Shown one piece after another: positions 6,835 through 13,469 of a stretch of DNA of 15,364 nt. Positions within the stretch are counted from its first letter, which is position 1; the number at the start of each line of letters is the position of its first letter. The notes under the pieces were generated by a model. That model saw only the letters and a list, made by a program, of their open reading frames with translations, did no database searches and was not told the DNA's origin. The DNA is from VGJW01 sp035286125. GTDB lineage: Bacteria; Cyanobacteriota; Sericytochromatia; S15B-MN24; VGJW01. The translations under genes and the position numbers were made by a program. The DNA lies in contig JAYKIS010000023.1 of the NCBI GenBank assembly GCA_035286125.1, forward strand, positions 1 to 15,364. Direction: 5' to 3'.

Positions 6835-6900
6835 AGCCTGATCCTCCTGTCCCCGCATGGTACCCGTTGGGCGCGCGGGACACACTTGGCCGAAAGCACG

Positions 6901-6923
6901 AAGACCGCCCCCATCGGGGACGG
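6901..6923 (-). terminator. Possible terminator hairpin at the end of the ribosomal operon
   Basis: On the minus strand CCGTCCCC (6923-6916) and GGGGGCGG (6912-6905) pair over eight base pairs, one of them a T-G wobble, around a 3-base loop. The bases that follow (TCTT, then G/C-mixed) are only weakly T-rich, so termination may be incomplete. It lies 26 bases after the rpsI stop and 71 bases before the aminotransferase start codon, the natural place to end the ribosomal operon. Confidence 0.42.
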
Positions 6924-6948
6924 CCCTCGGCAACAACAGGACGGCGTA

Positions 6949-7365
6949 TCAGCGCTTGCTGAACTGGAAGCGCTTGCGGGCGCGCTTGCGGCCGTACTTC
7001 TTGCGCTCCTTGGCGCGCGGATCGCGGGTCAGCAAGCCATCCTCACGCAGGCTGGAGCGATACTCGGGGTCCAAGGTAAGCAATGCCCGGGCCACGCCCA
7101 GACGAATGGCCCCGACCTGACCCGAAACACCACCACCGTGGACGTTCGCGTGGATATCGAACCGTCCGATGTTCTGAGTAGCCTCGAGCGGCAGGTTGAG
7201 CTGGCGCAGGAGGGCCTCACGACCGCCCAGGTAATCCTCGACAGGACGCTCGTTGATCACCACGTTGCCGTTTCCGGGCAGGAGGCGGACACGGGCGACG
7301 GCAGCCTTGCGGCGACCGGTTCCCCAATACTGGGTGACAGGAGCCTTAGCTTCCTTCTTGGGCAT
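6949..7365 (-). CDS. rpsI: 30S ribosomal protein S9
   Basis: 138 aa, the normal length. The N-terminal region has YWGTGRRKAAVARVRL, and the protein ends with the conserved basic tail TRDPRAKERKKYGRKR and the universal C-terminal FSKR, which reaches the P-site tRNA in the small subunit. The ATG at 7365 lies four bases after the rplM stop; its Shine-Dalgarno AAGGAG is formed by the last two sense codons of rplM, with seven bases spacing. L13 and S9 are paired in most bacteria. This is the last gene of the ribosomal run; no rpmE follows, unlike in many cyanobacteria. Confidence 0.97.
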   Translation of the reverse strand: MPKKEAKAPVTQYWGTGRRKAAVARVRLLPGNGNVVINERPVEDYLGGREALLRQLNLPLEATQNIGRFDIHANVHGGGVSGQVGAIRLGVARALLTLDPEYRSSLREDGLLTRDPRAKERKKYGRKRARKRFQFSKR

Positions 7366-7369
7366 CGTG

Positions 7370-7855
7370 TTACTCCTTCACCTGGACGCCAGGACGGGGA
7401 CGATTCGATCCCAGACTGGTGGGGATGATGTACGGCACCGGCTTCTGGGCCGCATGCTCGTGCGTCGGGCCAGCGTAGACCTTGAGCTTGCCGAAGATGG
7501 ACCGGCCAAGACGGTTGTGGGGCAGCATGCCCTTGACGGCATGCTCGAGCACCCGCTCGGGATACTTCTGCATCCACTCGCGAACACTGGCCTGACGGAA
7601 GCCGCCGGGCCAACCGGTGTGGTGGATGTAGACCTTGTCCGTCATCTTGCGGCCGGTAAGCTTGATCTTCTCGGCATTGACGACGATGACAAAGTCCCCG
7701 CAATCCTGATGGGGCGAGAACTGGGGCTTGTGCTTGCCCCGGAGCAGGACGGCGATCTGGGCCGACAGACGACCAAGCGTCTGATTGGCCGCATCGACCA
7801 CCAGCCACTGCCGGCCGGCTTCAAGCTCGGCGGTCGTGGCGACATGGGTCTTCAT
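7370..7855 (-). CDS. rplM: 50S ribosomal protein L13
   Basis: 161 aa with the start used here. It shows the L13 pattern: WLVVDAANQTLGRLSAQIA near the start, VNAEKIKLTGRK, YIHHTGWPGG, and MLPHNRLGR followed by LKVYAGPTHEHAAQKP. L13 is an early-assembly large-subunit protein. Two in-frame ATGs lie six bases apart (7861 and 7855). The Shine-Dalgarno AAGGA abuts the first but is six bases from the second, so 7855 is preferred. It lies 50 bases after truA in a gap holding the palindrome GGGATATCCC (7885-7894), and four bases before rpsI. Confidence 0.95.
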   Translation of the reverse strand: MKTHVATTAELEAGRQWLVVDAANQTLGRLSAQIAVLLRGKHKPQFSPHQDCGDFVIVVNAEKIKLTGRKMTDKVYIHHTGWPGGFRQASVREWMQKYPERVLEHAVKGMLPHNRLGRSIFGKLKVYAGPTHEHAAQKPVPYIIPTSLGSNRPRPGVQVKE

Positions 7856-7905
7856 GGGCATTCCTTTCCGAATCTCCCGGCTTGGGGATATCCCGCCTAG
7901 CCGTT

Positions 7906-8724
7906 CTAAGTGCCGGCATCGATGGGCCCTTGCGGGGAGAGGGGTGGTGGTTCCCAGGAGACAAGCCCCCGGGGATAGACAACAGAATCAAGACAAAGGC
8001 CCTGGGGCGGTGCGGTGACCGGGGGCGGCAAACCCTTGCGGTCCCTGTCGAGCAGAGCCAGGTAGTCCTCGACGGGGGAACGCCCCGACGCCACATGCCT
8101 GACCGAACCAACCAGACGCCTCACCATATGATACAGGAAACTCACGGCTTGGATACGCAGAATCACCTCGTCTCCGAGGAATTCAACATTCGTCCTGTGT
8201 ACCGTCACCCAGGGCGACCTAGGATTGCTACCCGTCGAACAGAACGCCGTGAAGTCGTGATGACCGACCAACCCCGCCCAAGCACGCTCCAGCGCGCCCC
8301 TGTCGATAGGACCGGGGACATGCCAAGTCGCGTGTCGCCGCCTGGGATCCGGGGTCTCCGATACCAGCCATCGATAGGCATAGGCGCGTGAAACCGCCAT
8401 CCGCCTCGGATCAAAGTCATCCGAAGGAAAGGCGACGGCCGCTACCACGACATCACCAGGCAGCACCCCATTCAAGGAACGCCGCCAACGCGGGGCATCC
8501 CACGTCCGATCGGTATTGAAGGCCACGACCTGAGCCGAAGCGTGGACCCCTGCGTCGGTTCGTCCCGCCGCCCTCAGCCCAAGGGCGGAAGGCGCCCGCC
8601 CGCACAAGCGGACGAGCGCCTCCTCAAGAACACCTTGGACCGTCCTGCCTTCACCCGCCGCCTGACGCTGGAACCCCGCAAACGCGGTGCCGTCGTAGGC
8701 GACCTTGAGGGCAACCCGGCTCAA
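7906..8724 (-). CDS. truA: tRNA pseudouridine(38-40) synthase TruA
   Basis: Converts uridines 38-40 of the tRNA anticodon stem-loop to pseudouridine. 272 aa, typical of the family. Signatures: KVAYDGTAFAGFQRQ at 7-21, RTVQGVLEEAL at 27-37, and the catalytic GRTDAGVHA at 54-62 with nucleophile Asp57. Later stretches include YAYRW, HDFTAFCSTGS and the C-terminal SFLYHMVRRLVG. No ATG or GTG precedes the conserved start region in frame, so TTG 8724 is the only sensible start. It overlaps the rplQ stop as TTGA (four bases), implying translational coupling. truA directly after rplQ is common in Gram-positives and cyanobacteria. Confidence 0.94.
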   Translation of the reverse strand: MSRVALKVAYDGTAFAGFQRQAAGEGRTVQGVLEEALVRLCGRAPSALGLRAAGRTDAGVHASAQVVAFNTDRTWDAPRWRRSLNGVLPGDVVVAAVAFPSDDFDPRRMAVSRAYAYRWLVSETPDPRRRHATWHVPGPIDRGALERAWAGLVGHHDFTAFCSTGSNPRSPWVTVHRTNVEFLGDEVILRIQAVSFLYHMVRRLVGSVRHVASGRSPVEDYLALLDRDRKGLPPPVTAPPQGLCLDSVVYPRGLVSWEPPPLSPQGPIDAGT

Positions 8725-9074
8725 TCGCTCAGGCGGACGACCGCCATCGGAGCACCGTCGCCACGACGGGGAACGGTCTTGAGGACACGGGTGTAGCCCC
8801 CCTGACGCTCCTGGAAGCGCGGCGCAATCTCGTTGAAGAGCTTGCGACACACTTCGGTGTCGTAGATCCAGGCTTCGGCCTGACGACGAGCGTGCAGGTC
8901 GCCGCGCTTAGCCAGCGTGACCATCTCGTCACAGTGGCTGACAACGGCCTTGGCCCGGGCCTCGGTGGTCACGATCTGGTCGTGCCGGAACAGCTCGGTC
9001 GTCAGCGCACGAAGCAGCGCCTTGCGCTGGTCCGCGGGCTTGGCGAGACGATGACGATTCTTCTGGTGACGCAT
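8721..9074 (-). CDS. rplQ: 50S ribosomal protein L17
   Basis: 117 aa, normal for L17. It begins MRHQKNRHRLAKPADQRKAL and contains the conserved LFRHDQIVTTEARAKAV, RLFNEIAPRF-like (KLFNEIAPRF) and GGYTRVLKTVPRRGDGAPMA stretches. L17 lies around the peptide exit tunnel. The ATG at 9074 is two bases after the rpoA stop, with GGAG ten bases upstream inside the rpoA end. Its stop overlaps the truA start by four bases. Confidence 0.97.
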   Translation of the reverse strand: MRHQKNRHRLAKPADQRKALLRALTTELFRHDQIVTTEARAKAVVSHCDEMVTLAKRGDLHARRQAEAWIYDTEVCRKLFNEIAPRFQERQGGYTRVLKTVPRRGDGAPMAVVRLSD

Positions 9075-9076
9075 GA

Positions 9077-10054
9077 TCAGAGATCTCCCGAGGTGACATA
9101 GCTGTCGTCGAGGTCACCAGCTGCCATGTTGTAGCCCAAGGACCGCATGCGCTCGATGACTTCCTCGGCCGACTTCTTGCCGAAGTTCTTGATGTCCATG
9201 AGATCCCGCTCAGTCTTCTTGAGCAGGTCGCCCACGGTGTAGATATTCGCCCGCTTGAGGCAGTTGTAGGCACGAACCGACAACTCGAGTTCCTCGATGG
9301 GCATATCGGTCGGCTGAGGCTTGCCCGACTCTTCCTTGGCGGAACGGGAGCCACCGCCGATCACGTCCCGCGCCAGATCGGCGAAGACGTCGAACTGCCG
9401 GATCAAGGTGTCGGCGGCAAGGCTGATGGCCTCGGTCGCGTTGACCGCACCGGTCGTCCAGATCTCGAGGGTCAACTTGTCGAAGTCCGTCATCTGACCG
9501 ACACGCGTATCCTCGATGACGTAGTTGACCTGGCGCACCGGCATGAAGATCGAGTCGATGGGAATCACACCCACCGCCTGATTCGGCTTGCGGTTACGCT
9601 CGGCCGTGACGAAGCCCTTGCCACGCTCGATGGTGAACTCCATCTCCAACGAGCCGTTATCCAAGGTGGCGATGGGCCAATCCTTGTTGATGATGTCGAC
9701 GTCGGCGTCCGTCTCAATCATGCCGGCCGTCACGACACCCGTGAAGTCCCGGACCGCCAGGGTCGCGGTCTTGGTGTCGCCGCCGTGCATCTTCACGACG
9801 ACACCCTTGAGGTTGAGGACCACATCGATGACATCCTCGACCACGCCGGGGATCGACGTGAACTCATGCGCCACGCCATTGATTCGCATCGCCGTGATGG
9901 CCGCTCCCTCGATGCCCGAGAGAAGGACCCGACGAATCGCGTTGCCGAGGGTCGTGCCATAGCCGCGCTCCAGCGGTTCGGCAACGAACTTGCTGTAGGT
10001 GAGTCCTTCCTCCGTAAGGTAGGACTCCTCGCACTCGATTCTGGGCTTTTCCAT
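9077..10054 (-). CDS. rpoA: DNA-directed RNA polymerase subunit alpha
   Basis: 325 aa, the normal bacterial length. The N-terminal dimerisation and assembly domain contains ERGYGTTLGNAIRRVLL (29-45), with Arg42 matching the assembly-critical arginine of E. coli alpha, and GVAHEFTSIPGVVEDV. A flexible Gly/Ser/Lys-rich linker lies at about 233-250. The C-terminal domain (about 251-310) contains LSVRAYNCLKRANI, which binds UP elements and activators, and the helix-hairpin-helix NFGKKSAEEV. After it there is a short acidic tail. The ATG at 10054 has AAGG about ten bases upstream. It is 23 bases after rpsD and two before rplQ, the classical alpha operon order. Confidence 0.98.
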   Translation of the reverse strand: MEKPRIECEESYLTEEGLTYSKFVAEPLERGYGTTLGNAIRRVLLSGIEGAAITAMRINGVAHEFTSIPGVVEDVIDVVLNLKGVVVKMHGGDTKTATLAVRDFTGVVTAGMIETDADVDIINKDWPIATLDNGSLEMEFTIERGKGFVTAERNRKPNQAVGVIPIDSIFMPVRQVNYVIEDTRVGQMTDFDKLTLEIWTTGAVNATEAISLAADTLIRQFDVFADLARDVIGGGSRSAKEESGKPQPTDMPIEELELSVRAYNCLKRANIYTVGDLLKKTERDLMDIKNFGKKSAEEVIERMRSLGYNMAAGDLDDSYVTSGDL

Positions 10055-10077
10055 GGTGTAAGTGCCTTCCTTCCTGC

Positions 10078-10710
10078 CTACCGCGAGTAGTATTCGACGA
10101 TGTACTGCTCGTTGACCGGGCTGTCGATGTCGGTACGGGCGGGCGTCGCGAGGACCTTACCCGTCAACGTGTCGGCATCGGTCGTGAGCCAAGTCGGGAC
10201 ACGCGCCGCAACACCTGCGGAAACCACGCGCTTGACGAACTCCTTGGAACCTTCGGCCACCGTGATGACGTCACCGGGACGCACCACGAAGCTCGGGATG
10301 TCAACCCGGCGGTTCACGCCGTTGCGCTCGACCATGAAGTGGCCGTGCTTCACCATCTGGCGGCTCTGCGGACGGCTGCCGGCAAGCCCGAGGCGAACGA
10401 CGACGTTGTCCAGGCGCAGTTCGAGCAGCCGCAGGAGCTGCTCGCCCGTGACACCCTTGTGACCAGCGGCCTTGGAGTAGTAGGTGGAGAACTGCTTCTC
10501 ACCAACGCCATAGAAGCGGCGTGCCAGCTGCTTGGCGCGCAAACGAACCGCATACTCGGAGTTCTTGACCCGGAACTGCGCGTTCCGGCCGGGACGATAC
10601 TCGCGGCGGGTAATGGAACACTTGCTGGTGGTGCAGCGCTCGCCCTTGAGGAAGAGCTTGACACCCTCGGCACGACAAAGCTTGCAAACGGGACCAGTAT
10701 AACGAGCCAT
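10078..10710 (-). CDS. rpsD: 30S ribosomal protein S4, zinc-binding type
   Basis: 210 aa. Primary 16S rRNA-binding assembly protein and, in many bacteria, an autoregulator of its operon. The N-terminus carries C9-x2-C12-x13-C26-x4-C31, the zinc-binding variant seen for example in Thermus S4; many bacterial paralogues have lost these cysteines. The S4-type RNA-binding domain is visible as LLRLLELRLDNVVVRLGLAGSR... followed by QMVKHGHFMVER and VDIPSFVVRPGD. The ATG at 10710 has a perfect GAGGAGGT eight bases upstream that includes the rpsK stop codon, predicting strong initiation. In typical cyanobacteria rpsD lies elsewhere; here it is between rpsK and rpoA. Confidence 0.97.
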   Translation of the reverse strand: MARYTGPVCKLCRAEGVKLFLKGERCTTSKCSITRREYRPGRNAQFRVKNSEYAVRLRAKQLARRFYGVGEKQFSTYYSKAAGHKGVTGEQLLRLLELRLDNVVVRLGLAGSRPQSRQMVKHGHFMVERNGVNRRVDIPSFVVRPGDVITVAEGSKEFVKRVVSAGVAARVPTWLTTDADTLTGKVLATPARTDIDSPVNEQYIVEYYSR

Positions 10711-10724
10711 GAGCGGCTACCTCC

Positions 10725-11114
10725 TCAAACCCGGCGCCGCTTGGGAGGGCGGCAACCGTTGTGGGGAATCGGGGTGACGTCCTTGATGAGGGTGACCTCC
10801 AGGCCAGCGGCCTGAAGCGCACGGATGGCGGTCTCGCGACCAGCCCCGGGGCCCTTCACCATGACTTCGACCACGCGCATGCCATGCTCCATGGCCTTCT
10901 GCGCAGCCTGCTCCGCCGCCTGCTGGGCAGCGAACGGGGTGCCCTTCTTGGCGCCCTTGAACCCGACGGTGCCCGCGGCACCCCAGGAAATCACAGCACC
11001 ATCGGGACCCGTGATGCTGACAATCGTATTGTTGAACGTCGACCGGATGTGCGCCACGCCGGAGTGGATGTTCTTCCGCTCACGACGCCGCGGCTTTGCA
11101 CTGGGCTTGGCCAA
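10725..11114 (-). CDS. rpsK: 30S ribosomal protein S11
   Basis: 129 aa, normal length. Conserved stretches: GVAHIRSTFNNTIVSITGPDG, SWGAAGTVGFKGAKKGTPFAAQ, MVKGPGAGRETAIRALQAAG and the universal end DVTPIPHNGCRPPKRRRV. S11 forms part of the small-subunit platform near the E site. The start is TTG 11114, with AGAGG eight bases upstream; no ATG lies near the expected N-terminus. A 109-base gap containing a strong hairpin separates it from rpsM, an unusually long space in this operon. Confidence 0.97.
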   Translation of the reverse strand: MAKPSAKPRRRERKNIHSGVAHIRSTFNNTIVSITGPDGAVISWGAAGTVGFKGAKKGTPFAAQQAAEQAAQKAMEHGMRVVEVMVKGPGAGRETAIRALQAAGLEVTLIKDVTPIPHNGCRPPKRRRV

Positions 11115-11193
11115 GGCTGAAACCTCTCAAAACGCTGCGTACCTTATCAAGACCTTCATCCCGGGTCGCAGCCCCCGGTTTACGGTCACCAAC

Positions 11194-11217
11194 CCGGCCT
11201 GTCCATCGACAAGCCGG
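11194..11217 (-). other. Strong 10-bp stem-loop between rpsM and rpsK
   Basis: On the minus strand bases 11217-11208 (CCGGCTTGTC) pair with 11203-11194 (GACAGGCCGG) over ten consecutive base pairs (one G-T wobble) around a GATG tetraloop. It begins six bases after the rpsM stop. A second, weaker GC-rich inverted repeat (CCGGG...CCCGG, about 11160-11178) follows. No T-run is present, so this is not a standard terminator. The rest of the gap holds the rpsK ribosome-binding site. Possible roles are RNase processing, 3'-end protection or a ribosomal-protein binding site. Confidence 0.55.
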
Positions 11218-11223
11218 CCTCAA

Positions 11224-11592
11224 CTACTTCTTCTTGCCTGCAACCGTCTTCTTGACGCCACGACGCGTGCGGGCATTGGTCTTGGTGCGCTGCCCACGAA
11301 CGGGCAGGCCGCGACGATGACGAATGCCACGGAAGCAGCCGACTTCAACCAGACGCTTGATGTTGAGGCTCACGACACGGCGAAGGTCACCCTCCACCTG
11401 GTGATTGCGGTCAATCTCTTCACGCAGCTTGGCCACGTCGGCCTCGCTCATGTCCTTGACACGGACATCGGGGCTGATCCCGGTCCGCTCGAGGATGACC
11501 TTCGCGACGGCGGGACCGATCCCGAAGATGTACTGAAGCGCAATCTCAATCCGCTTTTCGCGGGGAATATCGACGCCAGCGATACGAGCCAT
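11224..11592 (-). CDS. rpsM: 30S ribosomal protein S13
   Basis: 122 aa, the usual length. It starts MARIAGVDIPREKRIEIAL, with YIFGIGPAVAKVIL (helix-hairpin-helix region), DRNHQVEGDLRR, and the tRNA-contacting basic tail RGIRHRRGLPVRGQRTKTNARTRRG ending in AGKKK. The frame stays open upstream into rpmJ, but ATG 11592 is right because it matches the conserved N-terminus and GGGAG lies ten bases upstream. It starts 14 bases after the rpmJ stop. Confidence 0.97.
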   Translation of the reverse strand: MARIAGVDIPREKRIEIALQYIFGIGPAVAKVILERTGISPDVRVKDMSEADVAKLREEIDRNHQVEGDLRRVVSLNIKRLVEVGCFRGIRHRRGLPVRGQRTKTNARTRRGVKKTVAGKKK

Positions 11593-11606
11593 AATCCTGA
11601 TTCTCC

Positions 11607-11720
11607 CTAACCCTGACGCTGCTTGTGCTTGGGGTTCTCGCAGATCACCATCACCGTACGATGGCGCTTGATGACCTTGCACTTGTCACAAATCGGCTTG
11701 ACCGATGCCCGAACTTTCAT
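11607..11720 (-). CDS. rpmJ: 50S ribosomal protein L36
   Basis: A 37-residue protein, the standard length. It begins MKVRASVKPICDKCKVIKRH and ends ENPKHKQRQG. Zinc ligands C11, C14, C27 and H32 are all present, so this is the zinc-binding (C+) form. It is the smallest large-subunit protein, at the base of the L7/L12 stalk region. The ATG at 11720 follows the infA stop by four bases; its Shine-Dalgarno (GAGGTGA) is formed by the infA stop region. infA-rpmJ-rpsM is the standard order in this type of operon. Confidence 0.97.
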   Translation of the reverse strand: MKVRASVKPICDKCKVIKRHRTVMVICENPKHKQRQG

Positions 11721-11724
11721 GAAA

Positions 11725-11979
11725 TCACCTCATTCGATACGTGATACGACCACGCGTAAGGTCGTAAGGCGACAACTCGACCTTGACCTTGTCACCCGGC
11801 AGGATCTTGATGAAATGCTTGCGGATCTTGCCGGAAATATGCGCCAGGACCTGGTGGCCGTTTTCGAGCTCGACCTTGAACATGGCGTTGGGAAGGCTCT
11901 CCCGAATCGTCCCCTCGACCTCGATCGTGTCGCTCTTGGGCGGCGGGGGGGTGCGCCGCTGGGGTTGATTGCCTCTCAT
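11725..11979 (-). CDS. infA: Translation initiation factor IF-1
   Basis: 84 aa. IF-1 binds the A site of the 30S subunit during initiation. The OB-fold core is unmistakable: EVEGTIRESLPNAMFKVEL, HISGKIRKHFIKILPGDKVKVELSPYDLTRGRITYR. It is about 12 residues longer than the usual 71-73 because of a basic, proline-rich N-terminal extension (residues 1-15, with RRTPPPPKS). The ATG at 11979 overlaps the map stop as ATGA, so coupling with map is likely, and no start codon lies between it and the core. The core resembles cyanobacterial IF-1, which normally lacks this extension. Confidence 0.96.
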   Translation of the reverse strand: MRGNQPQRRTPPPPKSDTIEVEGTIRESLPNAMFKVELENGHQVLAHISGKIRKHFIKILPGDKVKVELSPYDLTRGRITYRMR

Positions 11980-12797
11980 GCCTTCACCACCTTGACCAAG
12001 GCAGGCTCGGCACCGACCTCGGCATAATCTCGACCCTCCTCGAGCGTCAGCACCCGAGGCTGATCACCCACGAGAATGGTGTGCTCGAAATGAGCAGACA
12101 ACTTGCGATCCGCCGTGACGACCGTCCAACGATCCGGAAGGACCTTGGTCTCGGGAACACCCAAGTTGATCATGGGCTCAATGGCGACCGCCATGCCCGC
12201 CACCAGGCGAACACCGCTTCCGGGCTGGCCGTAGTTGGGGATCTGGGGGGCCATATGCAGCTTGTCACCGATACCGTGACCGACATACTCGCGAACAACG
12301 GAAAAGCCTGCGGCCTCGGCATGCGCCTGGACCGCATGCCCGAGGTCACCAATGGCAACGCCGTCACGAATCAAGGGAATCGCGCGCCACAGTGACTCTT
12401 CAGTCACCCGCAGCAGACGAGCGGCCTCAGGAGAGACCTCGCCGACGGGGACACTGATGGCTGCGTCGGCGTACATGCCGTCGACAATGGCACCCATGTC
12501 GAGCCCGATGATATCGCCCGACTGCAGGCGCCGACGATTCGGCAACCCGTGGACGACCTTCTCGTTCTCAGAGGCGCAGATCGTGTACTTGTAACCATAA
12601 ATGCCCTTGAAGGCCGGAATGGCACCGCGAGCGCGAATGAAATCCTCTGCAGCCTCGTCGAGCTCGCGCGTGCTGACACCCTCGCGAGCTTCACGCCGCA
12701 AGAAAGCCAACAAGGCACCCACGACCCGTCCCGCCTGAGCCATGGCATCCACCTGCCCAGGTGAGAGCAAGCAGAAAGATTCCGGAGCGCGGGTCAC
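11976..12797 (-). CDS. map: Methionine aminopeptidase, type I
   Basis: 273 aa. Removes the initiator methionine from nascent proteins with a dinuclear metal centre. All five metal ligands can be assigned: Asp100 (GLDMG), Asp111 (YADAA), His174 (YVGHGIG), Glu207 (IEPM) and Glu238 (FEHT); substrate-contact His83 lies in VVHGLP. The N-terminal LSPGQVDAMAQAG matches the usual short N-terminal helix of type Ia enzymes, so no SH3-binding extension is present. The start is GTG 12797, overlapping the adk stop as GTGA, with GGGAGG seven bases upstream. It overlaps infA at the other end. adk-map-infA is the common order in Gram-positives and cyanobacteria. Confidence 0.97.
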   Translation of the reverse strand: MTRAPESFCLLSPGQVDAMAQAGRVVGALLAFLRREAREGVSTRELDEAAEDFIRARGAIPAFKGIYGYKYTICASENEKVVHGLPNRRRLQSGDIIGLDMGAIVDGMYADAAISVPVGEVSPEAARLLRVTEESLWRAIPLIRDGVAIGDLGHAVQAHAEAAGFSVVREYVGHGIGDKLHMAPQIPNYGQPGSGVRLVAGMAVAIEPMINLGVPETKVLPDRWTVVTADRKLSAHFEHTILVGDQPRVLTLEEGRDYAEVGAEPALVKVVKA

Positions 12798-13453
12798 GAC
12801 ACGGCCTCCCCGAGCCCGAGCACAGCCAGGAGGCCCGACTGAACCTCCTCGACAGCACGGGTGCCATCGACCCGAACGAGCAACCCGCGCGCGGCGTAAT
12901 AATCAGCCAACGGAGCGGTCTGGCGCTCATAGAGATCCAGGCGTCGCCCAATCGCTTCAGGCGTATCGTCGGCGCGTTGGACCAACCCGCCACCGCAGCG
13001 ATCACAAACACCCTCACGGGATGAAGGCTGGGAAACCACATGGTAGACAGCACCACAGTCCCCGCAGGTCCGACGACCCGTCAACCTGGGCTCCAGCACG
13101 TCACGGGGCGCCTCGAAAAGCACGACGGCATCAAGAGGAGCTCCAGCGGAGACCAAGACATCGTCCAGCCCCTCCGCCTGAGCAAGCGTTCTCGGAAAAC
13201 CATCGAGAATGAAGCCCCCGCCCGCGTCGGCCTGCGCAACGCGAGACCGAATCATACCGAGCATGATGGCATCGGAGACTAGCTCTCCGGCCTTCATCAA
13301 GGCATCCGCCTGGAGACCCAGCTCCGTGCCTGCGCGCACCTCCGCGCGGAGCATGTCGCCGGTAGAGAGCGCAGGAACCGAGAGGCGCCCGGAGAGCCGA
13401 GCGCCTTGGGTACCCTTGCCCACACCTTGGGGGCCTAGAAAAACAATACGCAT
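12794..13453 (-). CDS. adk: Adenylate kinase with zinc-binding LID
   Basis: 219 aa, the long-LID form. Catalyses ATP + AMP to 2 ADP. The P-loop is GPQGVGKGTQ at 7-16 with Lys13; the common version is GPPGAGKGTQ, so Gln9 and Val11 are slight variants. AMP-binding residues lie in STGDMLR (30-36), and GFPRT with Arg88 follows. The LID has C130-x2-C133-x16-C150-x2-C153, a complete four-cysteine zinc site as in Gram-positive enzymes, not the enterobacterial hydrogen-bonded LID. The ATG at 13453 lies 16 bases after the secY stop and lacks a clear Shine-Dalgarno; expression may depend on coupling with secY. Confidence 0.97.
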   Translation of the reverse strand: MRIVFLGPQGVGKGTQGARLSGRLSVPALSTGDMLRAEVRAGTELGLQADALMKAGELVSDAIMLGMIRSRVAQADAGGGFILDGFPRTLAQAEGLDDVLVSAGAPLDAVVLFEAPRDVLEPRLTGRRTCGDCGAVYHVVSQPSSREGVCDRCGGGLVQRADDTPEAIGRRLDLYERQTAPLADYYAARGLLVRVDGTRAVEEVQSGLLAVLGLGEAVS

Positions 13454-13469
13454 GAGAATAGGAAGACGA

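Noticed and set aside
7906..8850. Upstream ATG for truA at 8850
   Set aside because: It would lie well inside rplQ and add 42 non-conserved residues; TTG 8724 begins just before the conserved KVAYDG motif.
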